DNA of 64,000 nt from Mediterraneibacter glycyrrhizinilyticus (GTDB taxonomy: Bacteria > Bacillota > Clostridia > Lachnospirales > Lachnospiraceae): positions 7,315 through 71,314 of the forward strand of contig NZ_JADMSO010000009.1 in assembly GCF_015560805.1 (NCBI RefSeq). Direction: 5' to 3'. Shown piece by piece: positions 9,625 to 18,823 of the stretch; position 1 is the first letter of the stretch, and every line of letters starts with the position of its first letter. The notes under the pieces were generated by a model, which did not search any database, had not been told where the DNA came from, and saw nothing but the letters and a program-made list of their open reading frames with translations. A program made the position numbers and the translations under genes.

Positions 9625-12057
9625 TTACTCAAATTCCAATTGTAACGTATATGTAGGAATGTTCTCCGCTTTTATTTCTATTTCTGCTTTTCCGGGTTTT
9701 CCGGTATTTCTTACATAAAATCCCATTCTTCCCAAATATGTCGTATAACTGTTCCCTGTAAATTTTTCTTCTGTTACAGGCTGCCCGCTTCCGATTCCCA
9801 GCAGTTCTGCCTCCCCCTTTACACAGACTGTTACTTTTTTATCCTCCAACATCTTTACAATCTTCTCATCATCTGTAAGTTCCACAGAGACGAACGTCAT
9901 ATCTTGTCCATCTGCTTTTAGTGTTGTTTCTTCTGGAATCACGTTGAATATCGTCTGATCCCCTGCTGTTTTTAATATCTGATTTCCGATCCGTTTCCCC
10001 ATATTATCATATGCAATTGCTTCAAGACTTCCCGGTGTGTATACAGCCTCATATTTTACTTTACAATATCTCAGTTCCTTTTTTCCAAGAGATACTCCAT
10101 CCTGAAAAAGTTCTACATATGTTCCGGGACTATACACTTCTATCTCCGCTTTTCGCCCGTCCATTCCTTTCCAACTCCAGCTTGAAACTGCATCCGTTCC
10201 CCGCCATGTTCCAAAAAAGAAGTCCTCTCCGGAATGATTTACCGGTCTTACGGCTATATATGGTTTTTTATACTGCCCCCAGGCAATTGCCGCATGATAC
10301 CCCTCTGTTTCCATATGTCCAAGTAAATCAATCACACCACATCCTCCGCTTATGCATGGGTACGGTCGATTAAAACCGCCTTTACTCTGACCATAAATCG
10401 GAACTCCGATTCCCGCTTCCCCGAGATAATCCATTGCCGTCCACATAAAATCCCCGATAATAAAATCATTCTCCTGAATCATTTGCCAGCGTTCAGCAAC
10501 AGACTGCGGATAGGTCTCCGTTCCGATCATGATTCGATCCGGATTCCATTTATGATGCGGCATGTAACAATTATCTGCATAATTATATCCCGCAATATCA
10601 ACCGCATCCAGACATGGCTTCAAAAGTTTTTCCACCTTTTTCGGTTTGCCCATCCATCTTGAAATAAACGGAGCCGCTGTCGCAATCATATTCGCTAACA
10701 AACTGGCAGTTGCCTGTGCGTTTTCTGCCTCTTTATATGGATCTACAACATCTTCTCTGGAAGAATTTGATCGATTCATCGCTCCGCCCATAACCGAAAC
10801 CACCGGATTGATTCCACTGATCGTCGGCCTTGTATTGTCATACTTATGACAGCATTCCGATAATAATCGGCTGTATTTCACGCCGTCCGGATTTCCTGTA
10901 TCTGCAATTTCATTTCCGATGGAATACATGATTACCGATGGATGATTCCGATCCTTTAACACCATTGCTGATAAATCTTTTTCCCAATCTTCCTCAAAAT
11001 ACAAACCATAATCATAATCTGTCTTTTTCATCTTCCACTGGTCAAATGCCTCATCCATCACATAAAGTCCTATTTTGTCACACGCTTCCAACATCGATTT
11101 GCTGATCGGATTATGTGCTGAACGGATCGCATTAAATCCTGCCTCTTTCAGTATCTTTGCTTTCCGGAATTCAACTTTTTTGTATGCACAGGCTCCCAGG
11201 ATTCCATTATCATGATGAATACATCCTCCTCTGAGCTTGACACTTTTTCCATTGATCTGAAAGCCTTTTTCAGCAGACCACTTCAATGTTCTGATTCCTG
11301 TCACGATTCTTTGCTCATCCAGAACACGACCATTCTCACTTAGTCTTACATACACGCTGTATAAATCAGGATGTTCTGCATTCCAAAGCTTTGCATCCTG
11401 AATTTCGATTCTGCAATCTGCGCCTGTTCCCTCCGCGACAAAATGTTCGTTGCCACTTTGATCTAACTCACAAACTTGAATAGATATGCCGCATCCTGTT
11501 AAGTCTTCCATTTCAGTTTTTATACGAAGCACCGCCGGTTCAATAGATTCTGTGATTACTCGGATTCCATGAAAAGGAAGATGTTTTTTATGACCAACTA
11601 TTAAGTTGACATCTCTGTAAATCCCGCTTCCGGTATACCATCTGCTGTTTGGTGTCTGTGAATTGTCGGCAATCACCTTAATTTCGTTATCTTCTCCTAT
11701 TCTTAGTTTATCTGTCAGATCCACATAAAAGCCCGTATATCCATAATTCCAGCCGCCAACTAATACATCGTTCAAATAAACGGAGGATTTCATATATATC
11801 CCCTCAAATTCCAAGTAAATCGCCTTGTCTTTATATTCAGGATTCCCAAATAATTTTTTCTTGTACACATATCTGCCTCCCGGAAAGAATCCGGCTGCTG
11901 CGCCGTTTTTCATTCCCGGAAGTCTTTTTTCCGTAAGCATTGCATCATGGGGCAGTTGTACAATATGCTCTCCGTCATTATGTATATCATTATAAAAAAG
12001 CCAATTGGAATTAAAATTCTCTATAACCATAATATACTTCTCGTCGCCTTTCTCCAT
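9625..12057 (-). CDS. GH2 family glycosidase (beta-galactosidase-like)
   Basis: An 810-residue glycoside hydrolase family 2 protein. N-terminal sugar-binding and immunoglobulin-like domains occupy about 1-265, the TIM barrel about 266-560, and DUF4982-type beta domains follow. The acid/base is Glu383 in SIGNEIAD and the nucleophile Glu514 in IGTETYP; SAHNP and MDEAFD are also present. No signal peptide. Beta-galactosidase is the commonest activity for this layout, but beta-glucuronidase or another beta-linked specificity is possible. ATG 12057 has AAAGGA just upstream; an alternative ATG at 12030 begins nearer the conserved part. It follows the GH43 gene by 24 bases. Confidence 0.85.
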   Translation of the reverse strand: MEKGDEKYIMVIENFNSNWLFYNDIHNDGEHIVQLPHDAMLTEKRLPGMKNGAAAGFFPGGRYVYKKKLFGNPEYKDKAIYLEFEGIYMKSSVYLNDVLVGGWNYGYTGFYVDLTDKLRIGEDNEIKVIADNSQTPNSRWYTGSGIYRDVNLIVGHKKHLPFHGIRVITESIEPAVLRIKTEMEDLTGCGISIQVCELDQSGNEHFVAEGTGADCRIEIQDAKLWNAEHPDLYSVYVRLSENGRVLDEQRIVTGIRTLKWSAEKGFQINGKSVKLRGGCIHHDNGILGACAYKKVEFRKAKILKEAGFNAIRSAHNPISKSMLEACDKIGLYVMDEAFDQWKMKKTDYDYGLYFEEDWEKDLSAMVLKDRNHPSVIMYSIGNEIADTGNPDGVKYSRLLSECCHKYDNTRPTISGINPVVSVMGGAMNRSNSSREDVVDPYKEAENAQATASLLANMIATAAPFISRWMGKPKKVEKLLKPCLDAVDIAGYNYADNCYMPHHKWNPDRIMIGTETYPQSVAERWQMIQENDFIIGDFMWTAMDYLGEAGIGVPIYGQSKGGFNRPYPCISGGCGVIDLLGHMETEGYHAAIAWGQYKKPYIAVRPVNHSGEDFFFGTWRGTDAVSSWSWKGMDGRKAEIEVYSPGTYVELFQDGVSLGKKELRYCKVKYEAVYTPGSLEAIAYDNMGKRIGNQILKTAGDQTIFNVIPEETTLKADGQDMTFVSVELTDDEKIVKMLEDKKVTVCVKGEAELLGIGSGQPVTEEKFTGNSYTTYLGRMGFYVRNTGKPGKAEIEIKAENIPTYTLQLEFE

Positions 12058-12081
12058 TCTTTCCTTTTATGAACAGCACTG

Positions 12082-13503
12082 CTACCTCATTCCTAAATAA
12101 AGAATATCTATACTTCCACTCCCATGATAAGTCATACATATGTCTCCTTTTTTTATATTCACGATATCCATTGAACAAAATGCCTCAAACTCCGTCCATT
12201 CCGCTGCTGCTTTTACAGGAATCCGTACAAATTCCTGTTCATTTACACTTACAACAATCTCCCCATTTCCTGTTCCTCGTATCTTTACAAAAAATCGGCT
12301 TTCCGTTCCATCAAATGCCATATAACGATATCCGGCTTTTGCGCCCTCCTGCATATTTGCTATATAGGGAATTTCCACATCTTCCGTCTCTGCAATATAA
12401 GGATCTGCTTCACTGTATTTAAGAAATTGAAACGGAACAAACGGATCCATTTTCTTTTTCTGCAATCTCCATGCAATGTAAGCCGGATACGTTCCTTTCA
12501 TTGGAAATGCATCTTGATTCATTCCATTCGACGTCAGCTCTGCCTGTATAAAACCGCCATTCTCATCCTTGTAAATCTGTTCTACACATCCTTGCCGTGC
12601 ATAAGGGGTCCGATTAGAGTTACGATGATAAAAAATATAATATTTTTCCGCCATCTTCAATAAGCTTCCATGATTATTTCCCCAGTAATTCATCGGTTCC
12701 TGACAATTTTCCTTTTCCGGAAATATATCTGCATTCGATACAAGTACTCCTCCATAAACAAATTCCCTGTCCGGATAATCACTCGTCGCATAACATAATA
12801 AATGAGTATTCGGAAGTGGAGAATAGATAAAATAGTATTTTCCATCCATCTTACGAATAGAAGATGCTTCGAAAAAACGATTCTCCTCAAATACATTTTC
12901 CGTGTTTGACGTCACGATTTTGGGCTTTCCTTTTATAGTCAGCATATCTTTTTCTAATTCGTAAACCATAGCGCCTTTCATTTGTCTCCCATTTACTTCC
13001 GAAATCGGCAATCCCTGTCCGGAATAAAGATAGATTTTTCCATCGTCATCTATAAGCACCGCCGGATCAAACTGGTAATCATCTCCCTGTGTTGACCCGA
13101 TCACATGCCCATCCCGATCTTTCACATGTCCGTAAAAAGTATATTTTCCAGCCGGTTGTTCACATACTGCCACGGAAATAACCATACTCCCCTCTATAGA
13201 ATAATACAGATAGTATCTCCCGTCTGGTCCTTGTGCCACATCAGGTGCATAATAATCCTTTGTTCCCTCCGGATCGTATGGATCCTGTCCTTTTTCTAAA
13301 ATAACTCCCTCATACCTCCAGTTTCCCAGATCATTTAAGGCAGCCGACCAGCCTACATAACTTCCTGTACAATACCGGTCGGATCCTAGTTCATCATGAG
13401 ATCCAAACACATACAGTCTGTCCCCGAAAATATGCGGTTCACCATCCGGTACATGTTCTTTGCCGGGTAAATATGGGTTACATGCAAAATCTAGTTTTTT
13501 CAC
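12082..13503 (-). CDS. GH43 family glycosidase (arabinofuranosidase/xylosidase-like)
   Basis: A 473-residue protein with a five-bladed propeller of family GH43 (about 8-330) and a C-terminal beta-sandwich resembling CBM6 (about 355-473). The predicted catalytic base is Asp20, the pKa modulator Asp147 in FDPAVLIDDDG and the general acid Glu212 in FFEASS. Members remove alpha-L-arabinofuranose or beta-xylose from plant polysaccharides. The start is a GTG at 13503 with AGGAGG nine bases upstream. It is the first gene of the leftward island and is transcribed away from the AraC regulator at 13720. Confidence 0.87.
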   Translation of the reverse strand: MKKLDFACNPYLPGKEHVPDGEPHIFGDRLYVFGSHDELGSDRYCTGSYVGWSAALNDLGNWRYEGVILEKGQDPYDPEGTKDYYAPDVAQGPDGRYYLYYSIEGSMVISVAVCEQPAGKYTFYGHVKDRDGHVIGSTQGDDYQFDPAVLIDDDGKIYLYSGQGLPISEVNGRQMKGAMVYELEKDMLTIKGKPKIVTSNTENVFEENRFFEASSIRKMDGKYYFIYSPLPNTHLLCYATSDYPDREFVYGGVLVSNADIFPEKENCQEPMNYWGNNHGSLLKMAEKYYIFYHRNSNRTPYARQGCVEQIYKDENGGFIQAELTSNGMNQDAFPMKGTYPAYIAWRLQKKKMDPFVPFQFLKYSEADPYIAETEDVEIPYIANMQEGAKAGYRYMAFDGTESRFFVKIRGTGNGEIVVSVNEQEFVRIPVKAAAEWTEFEAFCSMDIVNIKKGDICMTYHGSGSIDILYLGMR

Positions 13504-13652
13504 ACTCGTGTACCTCCTGTTTCAATCTTATCAAACATATTATCCCTGCATTTTATTTTACTGTTTTCTTCAAATTTTTGAATAAACCATATACCAAATG
13601 TCTATTCTTATATGAATTTTTTCCCGCTTTCTTATCTCTCATGAAACTAATC

Positions 13653-13681
13653 TTGTAATTTCTTCTAAAATATCTTACACT
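13653..13681 (+). promoter_or_regulatory. Putative promoter of the AraC regulator gene
   Basis: TTGTAA (13653-13658) and TACACT (13676-13681) are separated by 17 bases, ending about 38 bases before the ATG. No equally good promoter was seen for the divergent GH43 gene in this 216-base region, which would fit a weak, activator-dependent promoter. Confidence 0.45.
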
Positions 13682-13719
13682 GAAACAGTACAGAAATTCC
13701 GTATTGGAGGAACAATTTC

Positions 13720-14805
13720 ATGAATGAACTTAGTATCGAACAGACTCGTAATATTCTTCAAAATTTAACAAATCTGGAAATTTCCTATATTGAATATTCC
13801 AAATCTCCAAAAGACTTTGGAAAATATCAGAATTTTCTGGAATATTTTAATAACTATATCATCAAAAGTAAAAAATTGTATCGTTTTTATTTTCCGGCAG
13901 ATTTAACGAATGAAACGATTCCTTCAACAAAAAAAATCAGTGACTTAGGTGAAATCACTGATTCTATGAATATTTTACCCGGATATGACTTTTCCGTGGC
14001 CAAGTATTTTAATTTTCCAAATGCATTGCGACATAAATGTAATTACTTTTCTCTGATTTATTTGTTTGAGGGAAATGGAGAATTGACTTTGGATAAAAAA
14101 ACTTTTCAGATGCAAAAAGGAGATTTTTATCTGATTCCGCCCGCAGTATATTATGCCGTACAGCTCACGCTCGACAGCCTTTGTATCTGTTTCAATCTCA
14201 GACAGTCATTTGTCGCGGCAGAATACAAAAATATTTTCCATGAGGATCCTCTTATCACACAGTTTATCACAAGTTCACTTGCTCCTGAGCATACAATGAC
14301 TTACCTGTTACTTCGCACAACCAACAGCAAAATGATCTATACACTGGCTTTTTCAATTTTCACGGAATATATCAATCAGTCAAAACACAGTAACAATGTT
14401 ATGAAAAACTTACTTTCGCTTATGTTCGCCATCATTCTTCGCGATGACAAAACGATTATGGATGCCTCTATTAAAACAACAAAACTTGACCAGCAGTATC
14501 AAGCAATCATCAATTATTTAAAGCAATACTATCAAACTGCTGATTTATCTTCTCTGGCTGAATATATCCATTTCAGTAAACAATATATATGCCGGATTGT
14601 AAAAGAAAAAACAGGAGATACATTTAATACTTTATTAATTAAAATCCGATTGGAAATGGTAGAACAATATTTACTGGAATCCCAACTGACAATGGAAACC
14701 ATTTCTGATTTGTGCGGATTTACAGCACCATCTCACCTGAGCCGCGTATTCAAAAAACACTATGGAATGTCACCATCTCAATATCGAAAGGAACATCAGG
14801 CTTAA
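13720..14805 (+). CDS. AraC-family transcriptional regulator of the glycoside island
   Basis: A 361-residue regulator with an N-terminal cupin-like sensing part (about 80-165, including LTLDKKTFQMQKGDFYLIPP) and a C-terminal pair of AraC helix-turn-helix motifs (about 262-358, ending in SHLSRVFKKHYGMSPSQYRK). It is transcribed divergently from the seven-gene glycoside island, the usual arrangement for a sugar-responsive activator. An AGGAGG-like GGAGGAAC sits eight bases before the ATG. The gene is more AT-rich than its neighbours. The inducer is unknown. Confidence 0.88.
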   Translation: MNELSIEQTRNILQNLTNLEISYIEYSKSPKDFGKYQNFLEYFNNYIIKSKKLYRFYFPADLTNETIPSTKKISDLGEITDSMNILPGYDFSVAKYFNFPNALRHKCNYFSLIYLFEGNGELTLDKKTFQMQKGDFYLIPPAVYYAVQLTLDSLCICFNLRQSFVAAEYKNIFHEDPLITQFITSSLAPEHTMTYLLLRTTNSKMIYTLAFSIFTEYINQSKHSNNVMKNLLSLMFAIILRDDKTIMDASIKTTKLDQQYQAIINYLKQYYQTADLSSLAEYIHFSKQYICRIVKEKTGDTFNTLLIKIRLEMVEQYLLESQLTMETISDLCGFTAPSHLSRVFKKHYGMSPSQYRKEHQA

Positions 14806-14811
14806 CCCGTC

Positions 14812-14840
14812 GGAAAGTTCCTCGTTTCGAGGAACTTTCC
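14812..14840. terminator. Perfect stem-loop between convergent regulators
   Basis: GGAAAGTTCCTCG (14812-14824) and CGAGGAACTTTCC (14828-14840) form a perfect 13-base stem with a TTT loop, placed seven bases beyond the AraC stop and 25 bases beyond the end of the convergent MerR gene. Neither side has a clear T-run, so it may act as a bidirectional terminator or as an mRNA end-stabiliser. Confidence 0.6.
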
Positions 14841-14865
14841 AGATCTGTTCTTATATCCGCTCCAC

Positions 14866-15621
14866 TCAGCTTCTAACTGCCGCTTCCAGAAATGCCGCGC
14901 ATCCCTCCACTTCTTTATCATAATAAAGACGGAACCGTTCATCACAGATATACATATCAGCGATCGCTGCATGCGCTTCTTTCGTATACTGCTTCCATGT
15001 CTTTCCAAGCCATTCTTTATGAAGCAGCACGATGCGCTTTCCCCTCTCACTTTCCGGAGTCTCGCCTGCCAAAACCGCTTCTTTCAGCTGGATCTTGATC
15101 TCTTCTCCGAGATTTTGAAATCTCTCCCAGTCTTCTTCCGACATATCCAGCACTTTTCTGTTTGCCGCATCCAACTCTTCATCTCCGTATTTCTCCCTTA
15201 TCTCCGCTCCGTACCTTTCTTCATTTCCCTTCACTACACGTTCTTTAAACGCCTGAAATCGCTCTTTATCACTCATTTCACATTCTCCTTTCATTGACCG
15301 GATCGTCTGCTCCACTGTCCGGATCAGAGACTCCACATGTGCCTTCTGTTCCTCCAGTTCCCGGAGATGTTCCTTAAGCGCACGCATAATATCAAAATCA
15401 TCCTGATACAGGATCTTCCGGATCTGTTTCAGATCAAATCCGCGCTCTCTGTAAAACAAAATCTGCTGCAGAAGCGCCAGCTCACGCTCTCCATAATAGC
15501 GATATCCCGCTTCACTGATTTCTGACGGTTTCAGAAGACCGATCTCATCATAATACCGCAGAGTGCGTGCACTCACTCCCGCCAGTTCCGATAATTTCCG
15601 AATACTATACTTCAGCTTCAC
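14866..15621 (-). CDS. MerR-family regulator with TipAS antibiotic-recognition domain
   Basis: A 251-residue protein with a MerR DNA-binding domain (about residues 5-75, including SARTLRYYDEIGLLKP and GYRYYGERELALLQQI), a dimerising coiled coil (about 80-115) and a C-terminal TipAS domain (about 130-248). TipAS domains bind thiopeptide or other hydrophobic drugs and switch the regulator on. The start is a GTG with AAAGGAG eight bases upstream. A 19-base-spacer promoter with a central dyad lies about 70 bases upstream, indicating self-activation. It is next to a Bce-type peptide-resistance module, which suits a drug-sensing role. Confidence 0.88.
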   Translation of the reverse strand: MKLKYSIRKLSELAGVSARTLRYYDEIGLLKPSEISEAGYRYYGERELALLQQILFYRERGFDLKQIRKILYQDDFDIMRALKEHLRELEEQKAHVESLIRTVEQTIRSMKGECEMSDKERFQAFKERVVKGNEERYGAEIREKYGDEELDAANRKVLDMSEEDWERFQNLGEEIKIQLKEAVLAGETPESERGKRIVLLHKEWLGKTWKQYTKEAHAAIADMYICDERFRLYYDKEVEGCAAFLEAAVRS

Positions 15622-15651
15622 GTTCTCATCTCCTTTTCAACATACCTTAAA

Positions 15652-15679
15652 CCGATAGCTGCGCGCGATTTCCTATCGG
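15652..15679 (-). other. Hairpin at the 5' end of the merR-type mRNA
   Basis: CCGATAG (15652-15658) and CTATCGG (15673-15679) can pair around a 14-base loop. The hairpin begins within a few bases of the expected transcription start of the MerR-TipAS gene, so it would cap that mRNA; it is also 68 bases beyond the end of the upstream bceB-like gene and might serve as its terminator, although no T-run follows. Confidence 0.4.
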
Positions 15680-15688
15680 CTTGAAATC

Positions 15689-15719
15689 AGCATATCACTT
15701 GACGTTACGTCAAAGTCAA
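15689..15719 (-). promoter_or_regulatory. MerR-type promoter with 19-base spacer and dyad
   Basis: On the minus strand TTGACT (15714-15719) and TATGCT (15689-15694) are 19 bases apart, the over-long spacing that MerR-family activators correct by bending DNA. A perfect dyad, TTGACGT and ACGTCAA around one base (15699-15713), fills the spacer. It points to the MerR-TipAS gene starting at 15621. Confidence 0.8.
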
Positions 15720-15746
15720 GAAAGTTTTTACAAGTTTTTTCCTCAT

Positions 15747-17954
15747 TTATTCGATATTCTTTTGAAACAAAATCCATGTCACACCAAAATAACAGAAAAG
15801 CAACGCCAAAAGTACACCTACCGTCACACCGATCTGACGGATCAACTCTGCAGATCCGATATAAGCGTCAATCTGTGCGGCGACTGTTCCGATAAAATAA
15901 ATAAGAAAAACTGCAGAGATCATAAGCGCCGTTCCGATCGGTATCCCAAACCATACGCCTAATTGTTTTAAAATCAAACGACGGATTTCTTTCCTTTCCA
16001 CACCGAGTTTCAAAAGTACGCCAAACCGGTATTTATAATGTGCCGCATCCAAAAGCTGCTGAAGCGAAAGTATCGTCAGACAGATTACCATCAAAACGAT
16101 GGCTCCGTAGATCATCATCGCTTTCATCAGAAAATTACTTGCGATCGTACTGTTGACCTGCAGTGTCTTTAAGCGGATATAATAATTCATCCCCTCTCCT
16201 GATATGGGTTCTTCCGGATAAAGCTCTGTAAACAGTGCTTCCAGTTTTTTCGCCTGTTCAAACGTCACCGTCTCTTTCGTCTGGATATAACGGTTCTGTC
16301 CGACAGACAGCAAACGGTCACAGACAGCATCCGGAAATATATAAATGACATTCGTGTAGGAGTTATAGACGGTCTCACCGATCGCATCCTGATAGACCGC
16401 ATTCTCTGCCAACTTCAAAGTTCCCGCATCTGTCCGCACTTCCCGGTGTTCCATAACAAATGCCTCCCGTTCTTCTTCGGTCGCAACAGTCTGCCACTGC
16501 ATTGCAAATCCTCCGTCGTCAAGACGGATCTCGGGAAATCCGACCATTTCCCGAACCGCATTATAATCGGAAAGCGCCATTGCCGTCACGGGAAATTCCC
16601 ACTTCACTCTGTCATGAAATGTATTCCGTTCCGGAAGATATAACGAGAACAGGCAGTCATGTGTTGTCTCGATTTCATTTTCCTCTAAAAAATCCGTCAC
16701 ATTTTCATACCCGGTCTCTTTTATCTGTGATTCATCGGTTGTATCATTGTAGCGGCTGCTGATCTGAATATCATACAAAGATCTGATGTCCAAATATCCC
16801 AATGCCCATTCACTCAGCACGATCGAAGAAATAAACAGTACGATCGATAATACAAGCGTCAGGCAGATCAACGTCATTGTCTTCGTAGTTGTACGCAGTT
16901 TGGACAGGATCTGCCCGAAGAAAAATAAATTCGTCCCCGCATATTTACAATGGGGAAAATGTTCTTTCCAGACTGTGATCATACTTCCTGCAAGATACAT
17001 CAACGCACAGACCAAAAAGATCAGATCTGCCAACAGAAACATCATAAATTCATTTAATGCCCCCGCCCCTCCGAAAAAGACAAAATTCTGCTGCATTTTC
17101 GGAACGCATGCTACGGTCACGATGTGAATGATCGAGCATATCATCGAATATACAACCGCTTTTTGCAGACGCTTCCGGAACAGAAAAATGCCGTTTCCGA
17201 GCAACGTCATCCCCGGCACAAATGCGATCCCAAGGAAAACAAGTTTTGCCGGAAAGATCAGACGCGGATCATAGTAAAAATAAACTTTCCGGATTCCGCT
17301 GATCAGCTCCCAGATCATGATCACAGCATACATCCCGATTATCACCGGCATAAACCGTCCTGTCCTGACATCCGCTTCATTTCTCTTTTCTGCCGAAAAC
17401 AACTCGATCGTTTTACTCTTTTGTAATGTATGCGCGCTTGTAAAGCCGACCACACCAAAACTCAGCGCAAAAAATCCGACGGTCCACAAAACGGTATCCG
17501 GAAACAACGTCCAGACCAGTTCATACTCTTTCCCGTAAGAATCCATTACCATCGCCGTAATAAACTGGGAACCAAACGCACCGAGCACGATTCCGAAAAC
17601 AAGCGCGATCATTCCCATAAAAAACGTCTCCGCAAAAAACATACCGGCGATCGCTCGTTGTTCCATTCCAAGTACAGCCTGTACCGCAAATTCTTTCGAG
17701 CGGCTCTTCAACATATAACGGCTGACAAACCGGATCAAAAACAATAAAAGAAGCGCGACCGCACACACTGCCAGCTTCATACCGTCACTGAGCATTGTAA
17801 AATCATATTCCGCACCGATCGGCGGATCGTAATCATTGCTTGAGATAGACAAAAACGCATAAAACAACGTTACGCACACGGTCATGGTCACCAGATAGAT
17901 CAGATAATCTTTGACGGAACGTTTCATATTTTTAAAGATCAGTCTTGCATACAT
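15747..17954 (-). CDS. BceB-like ABC transporter permease (FtsX domain)
   Basis: A 735-residue permease of the peptide-detoxification group (BceB/VraG family). About ten membrane segments are visible, with a large extracellular region (about 385-590) between the seventh and eighth; this region binds the antimicrobial peptide in known members. The N-terminus MYARLIFKNMKRSVKDYL is typical. The ATG at 17954 overlaps the end of the ATPase gene by 23 bases, so translation is coupled. Such transporters both remove cell-wall-targeting peptides and signal to their BceS kinase. Confidence 0.9.
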   Translation of the reverse strand: MYARLIFKNMKRSVKDYLIYLVTMTVCVTLFYAFLSISSNDYDPPIGAEYDFTMLSDGMKLAVCAVALLLLFLIRFVSRYMLKSRSKEFAVQAVLGMEQRAIAGMFFAETFFMGMIALVFGIVLGAFGSQFITAMVMDSYGKEYELVWTLFPDTVLWTVGFFALSFGVVGFTSAHTLQKSKTIELFSAEKRNEADVRTGRFMPVIIGMYAVIMIWELISGIRKVYFYYDPRLIFPAKLVFLGIAFVPGMTLLGNGIFLFRKRLQKAVVYSMICSIIHIVTVACVPKMQQNFVFFGGAGALNEFMMFLLADLIFLVCALMYLAGSMITVWKEHFPHCKYAGTNLFFFGQILSKLRTTTKTMTLICLTLVLSIVLFISSIVLSEWALGYLDIRSLYDIQISSRYNDTTDESQIKETGYENVTDFLEENEIETTHDCLFSLYLPERNTFHDRVKWEFPVTAMALSDYNAVREMVGFPEIRLDDGGFAMQWQTVATEEEREAFVMEHREVRTDAGTLKLAENAVYQDAIGETVYNSYTNVIYIFPDAVCDRLLSVGQNRYIQTKETVTFEQAKKLEALFTELYPEEPISGEGMNYYIRLKTLQVNSTIASNFLMKAMMIYGAIVLMVICLTILSLQQLLDAAHYKYRFGVLLKLGVERKEIRRLILKQLGVWFGIPIGTALMISAVFLIYFIGTVAAQIDAYIGSAELIRQIGVTVGVLLALLFCYFGVTWILFQKNIE

Positions 17955-18711
17955 TTGTCTGTCCGCCTCCCATCATCGTAAGTACATTTAAAATCTTTTC
18001 AAAAAATACTTTGCGGGAGTCGTTCCCTTTCTGAAGCTCCGTAAAAATCATGCCGTCGCGCAAAAACAGGATCCGCTCTGCATAACTCGCTGTCATCGCA
18101 TCATGTGTGACCACCAGGAGCGTCGCCCCGAGATGTTCGTTCATCCCCTGCATCGTCGCCAGCAGCATCTGCGCCGAATGGCTGTCCAGCGCCCCGGTCG
18201 GCTCATCTGCAAGGATCAGCTTTGGCCGATGGATGATCGCTCTGGCGCAGGCGCACCTCTGCTTCTGTCCTCCGGAAACCTGATACGGATATTTCTCCAA
18301 TATGTCGGTTATTTTTAAAATCTGTGCAATATTCTGCACCCTTTCCTTGATCTCTTTCGCGGGAACATGGTTGATCGTAAGCGCCAGCGAAACATTTTCT
18401 TCGATCGTCAGCGTATCTAAAAGCTGAAAATCCTGAAAGATAAATCCGAGATTTTCCCGTCGGAATCGTGCGATCTCTTTAGGATGGATTTCCGTAACGT
18501 CCGTTCCGTCCAGATAAATATGTCCGGCGCTCACCGTATCGATCGTGGAAATACAGTTCAGCATCGTTGTTTTTCCCGAACCGGACGCTCCCATGATCCC
18601 GAGAAATTCCCCCTCCATCACCGAAAAATCAATATCCCGGATCGCTCTTGTTACATTTCCCTCATTTCCGTAATATTTCTGAATATGATCCAGTTTTAAT
18701 AATTCTTTCAT
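17932..18711 (-). CDS. BceA-like ABC transporter ATP-binding protein
   Basis: A 259-residue ABC ATPase. Walker A is GASGSGKTT at residues 41-49, the signature is VSGGQKQR, and Walker B is LILADEPTGALDS. The ATG at 18711 is chosen because AAAGGAG precedes it and the product then begins like other BceA proteins; an in-frame TTG at 18741 would add ten residues. It powers the permease encoded immediately downstream. A candidate promoter with response-regulator repeats lies at 18747-18797. Confidence 0.92.
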   Translation of the reverse strand: MKELLKLDHIQKYYGNEGNVTRAIRDIDFSVMEGEFLGIMGASGSGKTTMLNCISTIDTVSAGHIYLDGTDVTEIHPKEIARFRRENLGFIFQDFQLLDTLTIEENVSLALTINHVPAKEIKERVQNIAQILKITDILEKYPYQVSGGQKQRCACARAIIHRPKLILADEPTGALDSHSAQMLLATMQGMNEHLGATLLVVTHDAMTASYAERILFLRDGMIFTELQKGNDSRKVFFEKILNVLTMMGGGQTNVCKTDL

Positions 18712-18746
18712 ATATTCATCCACTCCTTTGCCTTGATACAATGATC

Positions 18747-18797
18747 ATAATCAATTTTTCCGCTCAGTTGTATCAACTTTTCTAACAAAGTTCTAAC
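18747..18797 (-). promoter_or_regulatory. Putative bceAB promoter with 11-base direct repeats
   Basis: On the minus strand GTTAGAA occurs twice (18791-18797 and 18780-18786) with a period of 11 bases, the spacing used by OmpR/PhoB-type response regulators. Three bases later comes TTGATA (18771-18776), then an 18-base gap and GATTAT (18747-18752). The position suits activation by the BceR-like regulator encoded at 20151-20819. Confidence 0.55.
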
Positions 18798-18823
18798 GAA
18801 AATGTAAGAAAAACAATTCTCTT

